Source: Rhipicephalus microplus (taxonomy: Eukaryota; Arthropoda; Arachnida; Ixodida; Ixodidae). Taken from it: a DNA stretch of 64,000 nt. The notes under the pieces are model-generated. The model made no database searches, had not been told where the DNA came from, and saw only the letters and a program-made list of their open reading frames with translations. Both the position numbers and the translations under genes were made by a program. The stretch is taken from positions 40,948,771 to 41,012,770 of the forward strand of contig NC_134705.1 in NCBI RefSeq assembly GCF_043290135.1, written 5' to 3'. This document shows positions 23,347 through 32,859 of this stretch, in pieces. Position 1 is the stretch's first letter. Each line of letters begins with the position of its first letter.

Positions 23347-23814
23347 GCCTACGTGTAAATTGGGGTGGTCAGAAAAAGGTTAACTTACCCCCGAACCCCA
23401 TAATTTTGTATTGTGCATGTGATATATACGCCGTTCCATGCGTATACATACAAATGCACGCGCGGATATAATAGTATAATTGACCCCTCCCAGTAAAAAA
23501 AAAAAAATTAAAAACTGGCTAAATTGCTGGTATGGTGGACAGCGACATGAAGAAATACTGTTTCAAAACGACAGCGGGAGTGTCCCCAGGCTTGTAAGAG
23601 CCATGAACGTAAACTTCAAGCTCTCTAGTGCAACACGTGGTTCGGGAAAGATGTCTATTACCCAGCCACTGCCCTAAAATACAGCTACGCACATAAATGT
23701 GTGTAGCTGAACACAAATTGGTGTCATCCAATTGGAAGAATTGTTATTGAGCGATGGTTGCATTTAGACACGTCCTACGGTTCACAATGCGCCGTACAAT
23801 GAACCGTCCTGAAA

Positions 23815-23857
23815 CACGACTCGTATGCTTGCGTGTTGCGTAAGCATACGAGTCGTG
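23815..23857. repeat. Perfect 16-bp inverted repeat, 11-nt loop
   Basis: CACGACTCGTATGCTT (23815-23830) pairs exactly with 23842-23857. A weaker 8-bp inverted repeat (ACGGTTCA/TGAACCGT) lies just upstream at 23777-23807. The function is unknown; it may be a tiny palindromic MITE. Confidence 0.8.
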
Positions 23858-23960
23858 GTGCAGTTTGCACAAAAGAAAAAATTGCACTGGGATAGAACCA
23901 AGCCGTTTAAATGTACAAAAACAACACGCTAACTATTGCAAAATTGAAACAAAAATTTAG

Positions 23961-24044
23961 TGTCAGAAGTGGGATTCGAACCCACGCCCGGAAGACCGGA
24001 CTGCGACCTGAACGCAGCGCCTTGGACCGCTCGGCCATCCTGAC
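23961..24044 (-). tRNA. tRNA-Leu(CAG)
   Basis: This is an 84-nt cytoplasmic tRNA read on the minus strand. The acceptor stem is GTCAGGA paired with TTCTGAC, with discriminator A. The A box is TGGCCGAGCGG, and the anticodon stem CTGCG/CGCAG holds loop TTCAGGT (anticodon CAG). A long class-II variable arm (TCCGGTCTTCCGGGC) and B box GGTTCGAATCC follow. There is no intron. A TTTTT Pol III terminator follows within 10 nt on the minus strand (plus 23951-23955). CCA is not encoded, as expected for an animal nuclear tRNA. All diagnostic positions look intact, so this is probably a functional gene and the only clear host gene in the window. Confidence 0.95.
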
Positions 24045-24179
24045 AATTATGGCAGCGTGAGATTACGCAAAACTAAGTTATTAACGAGTTTTACAATGCC
24101 GTTTGCAAACGCTGCGGACGTATATAGCGGCGCCATATGAGTTTTAGAATAGCGTTTGCCCTGCTGCAAACCGCAACGC

Positions 24180-24232
24180 ATGGTCGCAGTATAGCGTACT
24201 AGAATATGGGGTAGTGTGTTCAGGCACCCTCT
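24180..24232 (-). repeat. Short dispersed repeat, copy also at 32574
   Basis: On the minus strand this reads ACACTACCCCATATTCTAGT followed by ACGCTATACTGCGACC. Nearly the same sequence occurs on plus at 32574-32625. It is probably a MITE or SINE fragment; no class can be assigned. Confidence 0.55.
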
Positions 24233-24429
24233 CTCATCATGCATCGCGTGAAGCGTCGCACGTGGATAAAAAACCGGTTCTCAAGGCGGCCCTGCCGTAG
24301 CATGGGCAGGCATGATTGTCAGCTCCGCGCCGCTCTGCTTTCTCGGGGGCATTTCAGTGACCTGTTGCTTCTGTTCGCGCCCGCTTAACGAAAATTTTCC
24401 TGGCAATGTTCTTGCTGGCCACACGACAG

Positions 24430-25041
24430 TGAGGCAATGTCGAGTCATCGGCGGCAACGACACTGCTTTTGCAGCTAGGTGCGACACAGGGTATACCATT
24501 GGAAAAAAAGTGAGCTGCCGTCGCTTTTCGCTGCACCCAAAGACGAAGCACGGAAGAAGGTTTGGGAACAGAATTTAATTGAAAGGATGGGACCTTGAAC
24601 GAAAGTTGCTCTGTATGTGAGCCACACTTCGAGACTTCACGTGTTCTCGGAGACTACGTGCACGTTATAAACGGCGAAGAAGTTCGCGTACCTCGTAGGA
24701 GACCAGAGCCAACGCCGGACGCTGTGCCGATGTTACTGCCTAACGCTTCAAGCTACTTATCAAAGAAAACGCCGCATCCAAGACCTCCGAGAAAGCGGAA
24801 GAACTCGGCGGTCGAATCTACCTTCTCCAAAAAAACGGCAGTACCCTGTCTTGACGGTGAGGCCACTGATTCAGGTTCATCGATGTACTTTCCTGCTGAC
24901 TACGAAGACTGCAGCTTCGCTGGAACGCTTACTCAAGCTTTGTTTACCTTGAATTTATGTGAGCTCGATCGCACTGCATCTCGTGTCAAAAAGAGCGGTA
25001 ATTTACGTGTTCTCATGACTTCATCTTTTTGTGAAGGGTAA
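24430..25041 (+). pseudogene. Second THAP-domain (P-like transposase) relic
   Basis: Split across frames, the plus strand encodes a degraded THAP domain. C-D-T-G-Y-T precedes a frame change near 24560-24590. It is followed in another frame by E-S-C-S-V-C-E-P-H-F (the C-x2-H part), H-V-I-N-G-E-E-V and a D-A-V-P-M-L-L box. The last two blocks match the THAP protein at 9294 (HVINGEDV, DAVPTIF), so both belong to one P-like family. After an acidic linker the frame stops at 25041, next to a weak GGGTAACA donor. No catalytic region is present. A domesticated THAP gene is possible, but the broken zinc module argues for a pseudogene. Confidence 0.65.
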
Positions 25042-25384
25042 CAACCACTCAAGAGCAAACGAAAAAAAAAAAAGCTGCACGTGAAAATCAGTCGTTGTTC
25101 ATAAAGGTGCCACCGTGATGAAGTGATCGTGAACTGATAATTCCACGGAACGGCGTCGAATTTGATCAATGTTACTGCTCACTGCAGTATGCGCGCTCGT
25201 AAATAAAGGGTTTCTTCTGACAGTCTGACAGTGGTGCCAAGTGATTTTTTTTTTTTACTGCACAGTGCAATATCCCGGCCATAGCAGCAGTATTTGGCGG
25301 GCGCGTAATCGTTTAATGACCCAAGATTGTCAAAATTATTCCCAAGTCTCCAGCTATGGCATGCCTCTCAGTCGAATGGCAGCT

Positions 25385-25398
25385 TTGTCACCTTAGAA
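25385..25398. repeat. 14-bp TSD of I-like LINE, 3' side
   Basis: TTGTCACCTTAGAA is repeated exactly at 31902-31915, bracketing the minus-strand LINE. Confidence 0.9.
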
Positions 25399-25452
25399 GA
25401 GAGAGAGAGGAAACTTTATTAGAACTTGGCCGGCAGCTTGGTCTTGGTGGCC

Positions 25453-28400
25453 TCAGATGGCGGCGCTGAGTCCCTGAACTCGGGCGGCATCTTCGGCCTG
25501 CCGGACAGCCCAGAGCTGGTCGTTGAGCTCCGAGCTTCTGAGCGCCGCCTCCCAGCGGCGGCGTCGCCGACGGAGAAGGTCCCCCGCGGCTCCCGCAGAC
25601 GGGACGGCGGCGGGAACGAGTGAGCTCGAGGCTTCCTGTTGCCTGGTATTGGCAGCCGCCATAGGCGCATCGCGAACGGCGGCCGTTTCTCGACCATTGT
25701 TATCGGCGCATTCCCAGAGCATGTGGCGCAGCGTTGCTCTGTGCCCGCATGCTTTACATAGATCGGTAATGTGTAAGTGCGGGTAGCAGTGGCGTAAGAC
25801 GACCGGGCTGGGGTAAGAGTGGGTTTGTAGTAAGCGATAGCTTACGGCATCGTGTCTGTTTAATTTGTCATGCGGTGGCGGGAACTTTCGCCTTTCCAGT
25901 CTGTAGTGTTGCGTAATATCTCGGAACGTGATGAGACGATCACCCCACGACCATTGTGGTCTGTGTTGTCGCTGCGTGTCTGTCAAAGTGTCTCGATCCG
26001 GCAGATCAGAAGCCCCGCTCTCGGGAGCGGAGGCGGCGGCCACGGAATGTGCCGCGGCTCGGCGAGTGAGACCTCGAGCCGCGGCGTGGGCCGCCTCGTT
26101 GCCCGGAAGCGGGACATCGGTGTGTGCCGGGGTCCAAAGGAGGAAGACTGTTAAATTTTGTTGTGGCGATCGCGACGCTGAGTCACCATCACCGCACCTC
26201 TTAAGGATGCGGGCCGCTTCCCGCGAGACGCGGCCGCGCGCGAAGCCGCGGATTGCTGCCTGCGAGTCGCTGATTACGATCGTAGCGTTCGGCACCGTGG
26301 CGATTGCTAGGGCTATCGCGGCTTCTTCGGCCGCCTCCGTATGTCCCGTGGTCACCGTGGCGCTCGCGAGGCATTTGCCCGCACGGTCAACGACCGCAGC
26401 GGCGTGTGCGTGTCTCCCGTCCCCATATCTCGCGGCATCTACGTACACAACTTCGTCGCTAGTGCCGTACTTCTTTTGAAGGTCTCTAGCTCGCTGGTTA
26501 CGGCGCCCGACGTGGTGCGTCGGGTGCATATTCTTAGGAAGCGGCGGAACAATTAGGCGGTCGCGAACCGAGGCAGAAACATCCGATTTTTCTCCCTGCT
26601 GAGTGTGGTACCGGATGCCAAGTGACTCTAGGATGTGTCGACCCGTCTTAGACCCCGCCAAGCGTTCGTTTTGCGAAACGACATGGGCCTCAATTAACTC
26701 GTCGAGTGAGTTGTGCAGTCCAAGTTCTAGTAACTTTTCAGTGCTCGCATTCAGTGGAACTCCAATTGCTCTCTTGAAAGCCTTTCGTATTATACATTCG
26801 ATCTTGTTTTTGTCTGAGCCTAGCAATTTGATGTAGGGGGCAACGTATGTTATACGGCTTATTGCGTACGCCTGCACTAGACGGATCGCGCAGTGTTCGC
26901 GCATACCAGTACGTCTGTTCGTGATACGACGTAGGAGTCGGATCGTGTCGTCTACCGAACGACGTAGTCTTCGCACCGTCTCACCATTATGGCCGTTTGC
27001 CTGCAGGTGTAACCCCAGAATTCTAATTTTGTCTACGTGTGGAATGGGAGTGCCATCTGCCAATAGAACGCTTATTTTGTAGCACTCCCTTTCCTCGTCG
27101 CGCGGGGTTTTGCGACCTCTACTTGCAGGTTTGTAGATTAGAAGTTCCGACTTGGTTGCCGAGCATTCGAGGCCCGTTCCTCGCAAGTACTCCTGAACTT
27201 CGTCTACACCTGCCTGGAGCGTACGCTCGACGTGACCATCACAACCTCCGCCGGGAACCCAGAGGGTGATGTCATCCGCGTAGATCCGCGTAGATCCGCG
27301 CATCCGCGTAGGCGCATGCGCATGTCATCCGCGTAGATACTGTGATACAATCCTTGTATGCCTAATAATTTCTCGGGTAGCCCCAATAGAACTAAATTAA
27401 AGAGTAATGGCGAAATTACGGAGCCTTGTGGCGTGCCCCTCGAGCCCAACTCAAATTCTTGCAGTTCCACATCTCCAACGACGACGCGTACGCGTCTGCC
27501 GGCAAGGAAGTCACGTATGTAATTATATGTTTTTTGTCCTAGTCCTAATGTTTGAACTCTGTTTAAAATTGCTTCGTGCTTAACGCTGTCGAAGGCCTTT
27601 TTAGTATCTAGGCCAAGGATCGCCTTGGTTGAGCTGGTAATGTCATCAACAATGTGGTGCTTCAGCTGAAGCAACGCGTCTTGTGCGGAGAGATTGCGGC
27701 GGAATCCTAGCATGGTGTGCGGAAATACATCGCGGACTTCGAGAAAGTCAGTCACGCGTTTGAGGACTGCGTGCTCCAGAACTTTTCCTACACAAGACGT
27801 GAGCGAAATTGGCCTTAGATTATCAAGCGCAACCTGCTTGCCCAGTTTAGGAATCATGATAACTCGAGCTCTTTTCCACGCTTCAGGAAGGGAACCACGT
27901 TGCCAGCACTCGTTGATATAAGTCACAAATCGGGAGATTGACTCGTCATCTAAGTTGCGGAGAGCCTTGTTCGAAACCCGGTCCAGCCCGGGCGCCGATC
28001 GGGTGTTTAGTTCAAAAAGGACTGCCCGAATTTTCGCTTCGCTAAATTCGGCGTCTAGTTGCTCATTAGCAACGCCGTCATAATCTGGGTGTTGGACGCT
28101 CTCTGCCGACTTAAAGTAACGGTCACGTATTGCATCGAGCAGGTCATCGCCTTTATGATCGTTCACAAGTCTCCGAGTTTTATGGCCTTGAGCGGCACGA
28201 GTATCTTCCGGATCCAATAGGTGCCGGAAAAGGCACCAAGCACTCGCCCCTCGCATCTGTCGCTCGAGGCCGTTGCACAGGTCTTCCCATTGTGACCTAC
28301 AGACTTGGAACGCATGTTCCTCAATTTCTCTGTCTAACCGTGCTATGCGTTTCCTCAACGCCCGGTTATGTCTTTGGCGTTTCCACCTCTTGAGTAGGGC

Positions 28401-29468
28401 TTGCTTTGCTTCCCACATGTGTAGGAGCCTGCTGTCGATTACATCGAGCTTCGCTTCGGGCGGGATGTGGCACGTTACCGCGTCTACGTCCCGATTGAGC
28501 GTCGCGGTCCACTCGTCTATATCCGTGATCGGCTCGTCACCCCACCCGCCTTCTGCTCTCTTTTTGCGGAACGCGTCCCACTGCACTAATTTGAGTTTAC
28601 GGCCTGTGCTTTCAGAGTATGTTCTACGAACGCTCGGGCCCGTGTCTACCGTAATCTCTATCAGAGAGTGGTCACTCCCTAAGTCCTCCTGCGTGTTTTG
28701 CCAAGACGCCGCTGTGACATTCGACACGAACGCGAGGTACGGTAGCGTGTCTGCGCTCACGCTGTTACCCCGGCGCGTCGGATCTGCGGGGTTCGCGATC
28801 AGTTCAAGCCGTTGGTCTTGCGAGTCTTCCCAAAGGTGTTTGCCCTTGAGCGTTTCACGCGTGTATCCCCAGGCCCCATGGGGCGCATTAAAATCACCCG
28901 CAACTAGCAGAGGTGCGCCGTTGGCGGCCGTGCTTGCTCTCCGGAGCATCTCCCCAAATCGGTGCTGTAGCGTGGGTTTACTGTAGACGTTAAGTACAAA
29001 CAGGCCTCGGCCGCGCTTAGGAAATAATTCTACAAAAACATGCGGTATCCTTACGCACTCAAGTTCGCGCTGCGCCACCGTGATGTTACGTCTAACTAGC
29101 ACGGCGGCGACCGGCGCCGGACGCGGCGGGGGCGACGGCAGCGACCGCGGTCGCGCCGACGACGAGAGCGGATCGCCCCGCCCTCGGCGACCCGCGGCCG
29201 CCCCCGGCGTCCCACCACGCGCCGAGCGCTGTGTAGCACGTTTTTCTTTCCGCCTGTTGTCCGCCGCGGCCGCATTTATGGCTTTGTAACAAGCTAGTTT
29301 TGCCGGATAATTTGTTTCCTGCAAAAGGATAATGTCCGGTTTCGTCTCACGGCTTCGAATAAATTGCTCGAGATTTCCCCGCTTCCTCCTATATTCCCGG
29401 CAGTTCCACTGCCAGATCGTGTACTGTTGTTTGTGAGTGTTAGTGTGAGTGTGCGCGTGTCTAGCCAT
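25453..29468 (-). pseudogene. I-like LINE ORF2: endonuclease-RT-RNase H, one frameshift
   Basis: ATG 29468 has strong context (GCCATGG). In order come: endonuclease (QWNCREYRRKRGNL, LLQETNYP, AGDFNAPHGAW, GSDHSLIEI; about residues 15-240); RT fingers and palm (LRPISLTSCVGKVLEHAV, LGLDTKKAFDSVKH, GTPQGSVISPLLFN, then YADD); RNase H (YVDAARYGDG, T-E-A-A-E-E-A, V-I-S-D-S-Q-A-A, W-T-P-A-H); and a C-terminal C-x2-C...H...C knuckle (LCKACGHRATLRHMLWEC). The RNase H motif usually written GNELAD is GNEAAH here. The frame is interrupted only by the 53-bp duplication at 27271-27323. Removing its length leaves 3,963 nt, exactly 1,321 codons. As it stands, translation ends just past the YADD motif at 27204, giving 754 residues without thumb or RNase H. 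Confidence 0.92.
27271..27323 (-). repeat. 53-bp partial duplication at the RT YADD codons
   Basis: The block GTCATCCGCGTAGAT starts at 27271 and again at 27324. The intervening 53 nt is built of imperfect repeats of ATCCGCGTAG and of a GCGCATGCG palindrome. Because 53 is not a multiple of 3, it shifts ORF2. The copies encode YADD in two frames, so the catalytic motif is present twice at the DNA level but the protein is truncated. Confidence 0.9.
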
Positions 29469-29482
29469 GGCGATGCTTGTGT

Positions 29483-31549
29483 TTAATTTAGCCCATCGCC
29501 GTCGAGGCGACTGGGGTGCGGCTGAATCTGCGGCTCGGCGTCTGGCAGCGCGTTCTGCTGCTGCTGACTCTGTTGCTGTCTAGCGTAGGGCTTACTCACC
29601 GTTCTAATCGGTCTGCCAGCAGATGGCGGGAGTCGCGCTTCAATGTTTTCTATGCACGCCGTGTGCGCGGTGAGCATTTGTGTCATTTGTTCAGAGAGCT
29701 TAGCTATCGCACTATTGAACATGTCATTCATCTGTGCCACCTGTTTAGCAAAGCGTTCATCGAGGCTGGTCTCGATAGTATCGATTTGTTTCTGTAGCTT
29801 ATCATAACGGCCAAATCGCTGTGTGGATTCGTGCCTGGCAGGATCTAGTGCTATCCTTTTCGCGATACACGGGCGGTCTTCGCGTCCGCCTGCCCCCTCT
29901 CCCGAACTGCTCTCGACATCCGTGTCCATCCCCGCCGCCTCGGGTCTCGACGGAGTCGAAGACCGAGGCGTCGGTGGTGGCGGCGCCGTCGACTGTTGCT
30001 GCGGTTGTTGCATTCGTGGAGCCTCTCCTTTCAATTTGGAATTTTCCGCTCTAAGGGCGGCGTTCTCGCGTTTCAGCTCTGAAATTATCGATTGTAATGG
30101 TCCTAGGCGTTGTTCTAGCGCTCGCTCTACCGCTAGCTTGAGCTCGCTCCCACCGCCGCCACCGACGGCTGGACCGCCAGGACGTCCCGCCGAAACAACG
30201 CCGCCGGCGCGAAAGGCGGCTACATCCGCCCATCTCACCTGCTGCCATGTGCCCATGGGTCCTTGTTGTTGCGGCTGGCGCCACGTCTGATGCTGCTGAC
30301 TTTGTTGGGTGCCTTGGTTGACAGCTGCGGCGCCCGGAACGGCGCCACCGCGCGTCTTCGACATGCTTCTCGGCCTTGGTGTCCGGCTGCGAGAGCGGAA
30401 CCGGGATTTACCGCCGCCGCCTCTCGCGTCTCGGCTTGTCGAGCGTCCTCTTCGGGTGGCGTTGGATGAATGACTGTCAAACGCCGGATAATGATTGTAG
30501 TAACCTCCGTTGCCTTCGGTGCTAATGCCGCTGTTGTAGATGCTGTCGGACGCTGCGGCCGCTTGCTCTTCTTCACGCCGCTTTCGCTCTAGGCGGCGAC
30601 GCTTGACTATGTAAGGAGTCTTGTATCTCGCCTTGCAGACGCGGTCACCCGTGAGATGATCCTTGCCACACAGTTGACACCGCGGCTCGCAGCGATGGTC
30701 AGACGGTGGGTTACTGCTTCCGCAGCCACGGCAAATCTTGTCGGCAGGGTTGGGACACACGTCGGAGCGATGGCCCAGCCTCCCGCACGCGTAGCACACG
30801 TCGATGTGCTTTCTGTAGAGGGAGCATCTCACAAGCATAGGTCCATAGTATACGTGTCTGGGAACATGGAAACCGTCGAACAATACGATGATGTTGTCCG
30901 TGGTGCCCATTCGCTTGGCATGCAGCACGCCGGGGTTGCGCTGCGTCACTAGGTTGTTAACGATGTCCTCCGGGCTCTCGTCTTTGGAAATGTTCCTAAT
31001 CAGGCCCTTGGAAGTGTTCTCCTGGGCGGCCTGATAGGCGTTCGCCTCGAACTCTCGGTTCCCGATGCAAAGCTTGCTGATGGCTCCGTAGCGTTTGGCT
31101 CTGTCCGCGGACGGAGTGCTGAGCACCACGACGTTCTGTTTAACGTTGAGGCAGATGCTGTCCTCTCTAGCCGCTTCTCTACCGATACCTGCCGCGTTAC
31201 GAAGGCAGCAGTAAATGCGATCTATCTTGTATTCAGCCCCGTTGAATCCGCCGCGGGGGCGCACAATGATCCTGTAGTCATCGGGTGGTAGCTCTGGCAT
31301 TCGGCTCGCCTTAGCGAGGTGCTGCAAGTAACGAGCACACTTCTTTTTATTCTGCGCCGCTGTGGCAGTATCCGGGGCAATCCCTGTAGTCTCCGCGGCA
31401 GCCGCCTGTTGCTGCGTCTCCGTCTTCTGGTCTTGCGCTGACTCGGACGCACCGTCGGCCTGTTTCGTTCTCTTTACGCTGCACCATCCTGTTCCCTCGC
31501 CGAAATCTTCCGGCCGAATGTCCTCTCCTTCTACCTCTACGACATCCAT
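29483..31549 (-). CDS. I-like LINE ORF1 (gag-like RNA-binding protein)
   Basis: This is an uninterrupted 688-residue frame from ATG 31549. ORF1 proteins of I-group LINEs coat the element RNA into ribonucleoprotein particles. Around residues 250-310 lie consecutive zinc knuckles: CYACGRLGHRSDVC (C-x2-C-x4-H-x4-C), CRGCGSSNPPSDHRC and CQLCGKDHLTGDRVC. They are followed by a basic region, an S/R-rich stretch (SRSRTPRPRSMSK), and Q- and G-rich linkers. A leucine-zipper-like segment (LQSIISELKRENAALRAE, about residue 490-515) and a second coiled coil (about 590-655) follow. The stop codon lies 14 nt before the ORF2 ATG, suggesting termination-reinitiation. There is no lesion, so this frame is probably still translatable. 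Confidence 0.9.
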   Translation of the reverse strand: MDVVEVEGEDIRPEDFGEGTGWCSVKRTKQADGASESAQDQKTETQQQAAAAETTGIAPDTATAAQNKKKCARYLQHLAKASRMPELPPDDYRIIVRPRGGFNGAEYKIDRIYCCLRNAAGIGREAAREDSICLNVKQNVVVLSTPSADRAKRYGAISKLCIGNREFEANAYQAAQENTSKGLIRNISKDESPEDIVNNLVTQRNPGVLHAKRMGTTDNIIVLFDGFHVPRHVYYGPMLVRCSLYRKHIDVCYACGRLGHRSDVCPNPADKICRGCGSSNPPSDHRCEPRCQLCGKDHLTGDRVCKARYKTPYIVKRRRLERKRREEEQAAAASDSIYNSGISTEGNGGYYNHYPAFDSHSSNATRRGRSTSRDARGGGGKSRFRSRSRTPRPRSMSKTRGGAVPGAAAVNQGTQQSQQHQTWRQPQQQGPMGTWQQVRWADVAAFRAGGVVSAGRPGGPAVGGGGGSELKLAVERALEQRLGPLQSIISELKRENAALRAENSKLKGEAPRMQQPQQQSTAPPPPTPRSSTPSRPEAAGMDTDVESSSGEGAGGREDRPCIAKRIALDPARHESTQRFGRYDKLQKQIDTIETSLDERFAKQVAQMNDMFNSAIAKLSEQMTQMLTAHTACIENIEARLPPSAGRPIRTVSKPYARQQQSQQQQNALPDAEPQIQPHPSRLDGDGLN

Positions 31550-31901
31550 TTAGCCCTGGCAAAGGCCTTGTACGCTGCCGTCGGGGATCGGGAGCTCCGA
31601 GGAGGTCCGGCGACACGTTAGGCTTGCAGGCCCCACCGCCGCAGCGGCCGGCCTATGGCGTCGTGCGCAGAGACGCTGAACTTGGCGTTCTTGCTTTCGT
31701 GCTGGAATAAAAGGCGCCAATAAGTGGCTAAAAAGTGGTCCCACCTGGCAAAACTTGGTGTCAGGGAAGTCCTTGAAACTGCCACCGATCGATGGTGAGA
31801 AGCGTTTTCCACGATAAATTCGACAATCCACCAAAAACATAGGAAAGTTGCGGAGCCGACGCGCAACACGTCCGCACTCCGTGGCCCCCTAGCGGTGTCC
31901 C
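31550..31901 (-). promoter_or_regulatory. 5' UTR and presumed internal promoter of I-like LINE
   Basis: This is 352 nt between the TSD and the ORF1 ATG. It starts (minus) GGACACCGCTAGGGGGCCAC and is GC-rich at its distal end. I-group LINEs carry internal Pol II promoters at the extreme 5' end. No TATA box is visible. The two minus-strand frames inside it show no domain. Confidence 0.6.
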
Positions 31902-31915
31902 TTGTCACCTTAGAA
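31902..31915. repeat. 14-bp TSD of I-like LINE, 5' side
   Basis: TTGTCACCTTAGAA, identical to 25385-25398. Confidence 0.9.
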
Positions 31916-32269
31916 ACATAATTAAAAGTGCATGATGCAACTATCGACAAGAACGGTGCAGCGCGTAACGAAGGAAGTCGAAGCTGTCGCATTGTGCAGA
32001 CTACGACTCGATATAGCAGTAATATAACAAGAAACTTTCAAGTTTATATATATGCTCCTTCTATACCTCAATCTTTCCATTTTTTTTATTCGTTCACCAA
32101 CCGAGCTTTAAAAACTGCAGGCAGTTTACCCAGGAATGACTGCTTCGCCGTCGTTTGTTAATGCCTGCATTTAAACCGTGTGTTGCGGCTTTGACATTTT
32201 ATTTTGCTTTGAATGCAGTACAAACAACCCCATTAGAAAGCTTTTTGCGGACTTGTCAGCAATCACGTA

Positions 32270-32470
32270 TGCAAGCACATATCACGGGATCAAATCCCGG
32301 CCATGGCGGCTGCATTTTCGGAGGAGGCGCAAATACTGAAGTGCGTGTACCTAGATATAGGTGCACGCTTAAGCACCCCAGGTGGTTTAATTTCCGCAGC
32401 ATTCCTCTACGGCGTCTCTCATAATCGTATGGTAGTTTTGGGACGTTAAACCCCTGCTATTACTAATATC
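32270..32470 (+). repeat. tRNA-derived SINE (Ruka-like)
   Basis: This copy starts just upstream of the B box (GGGATCAAATCCC at about 32287), so the first part of the tRNA head is missing. The body contains GGCTGCATTTTCGGAGGAGG, AGCACCCCAGGTGG and TTTTGGGACGTTAAACCCC. It ends with a short TATTACTAATATC tail. It is diverged from the 13285 copy. Confidence 0.75.
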
Positions 32471-32573
32471 AAAGCACAGAAGCGCATAAAAGGCAAAGCG
32501 GTGACAGCCTATGCTAAGGTGGCGCCATCTCGTGGCTGTTGAGACCAAATGCGTCAGTCACGGCTCCTCCGGT

Positions 32574-32625
32574 CCTCCCTGAACCCACTACCCCATATTC
32601 TAGTACACTATAGTCGCAGTGACAC
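32574..32625 (+). repeat. Short dispersed repeat, copy of 24180-24232
   Basis: CACTACCCCATATTCTAGTA followed by CACTATAGTCGCAGTGAC matches the minus strand at 24180-24232 with a few differences. Confidence 0.55.
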
Positions 32626-32739
32626 CGTAGCCTCGAAACCAGCGCTTGCGGGCCACATGCGGGCCGCGGTCGCCGCACGCAATTCCGGCTTTTCTGCGTG
32701 CCTTAGAAGTGTGGCAGCTTGGGCCAGTTGGTATGGCAT

Positions 32740-32853
32740 GACGATAGCTATAGCGCGAGGACAAAACGACGACACAGAGACCAGAATGACACGTGTCATT
32801 CGTGTCATTTTTGTCTCTGTGTCATCGTTTGTTCACGCGCTATAACTATCGTC
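32740..32853. mobile_element. MITE-like inverted repeat, 114 bp
   Basis: The left arm begins GACGATAGCTATAGCGCG and continues through AGGACAAAACGACGACACAGAGA. The right arm ends GCGCTATAACTATCGTC and carries the complementary GTCTCTGTGTCATCGTTTGTTC. The arms are about 43-50 nt with a few mismatches, and the centre has a second palindrome, ATGACACGTGTCAT. This is typical of a small non-autonomous DNA element or a head-to-head SINE pair. Confidence 0.7.
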
Positions 32854-32859
32854 GTTTCT

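Larger units (their letters stand above)
25399..31901 (-). mobile_element. Full-length I-like non-LTR retrotransposon
   Basis: A 6,503-bp element lies on the minus strand between perfect 14-bp target-site duplications. Order: 5' UTR (31901-31550), ORF1 (31549-29483), 14-nt spacer, ORF2 (29468-25453), and a 54-nt 3' UTR containing AATAAA and ending in a (CT)n tail. ORF2 has an apurinic-type endonuclease, reverse transcriptase, RNase H and a C-terminal knuckle. That domain order places it in the RNase H-bearing I/LOA-like group. The perfect TSD implies recent insertion. It copies by target-primed reverse transcription in the nucleus. Only one lesion, in ORF2, is apparent. Confidence 0.92.

Noticed and set aside
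24300..24420. Cys-rich N-terminal extension (from 24312) of the second THAP frame as a secreted peptide
   Set aside because: The Cys positions do not form a recognisable fold, and the frame runs straight into the degraded THAP domain.
25523..26479. Plus-strand ORFs up to 183 codons opposite LINE ORF2
   Set aside because: Antisense shadows of the GC-rich RNase H coding region.
29823..30290. 155-codon plus-strand ORF opposite LINE ORF1
   Set aside because: Antisense shadow of the Q/P/G-rich part of ORF1.
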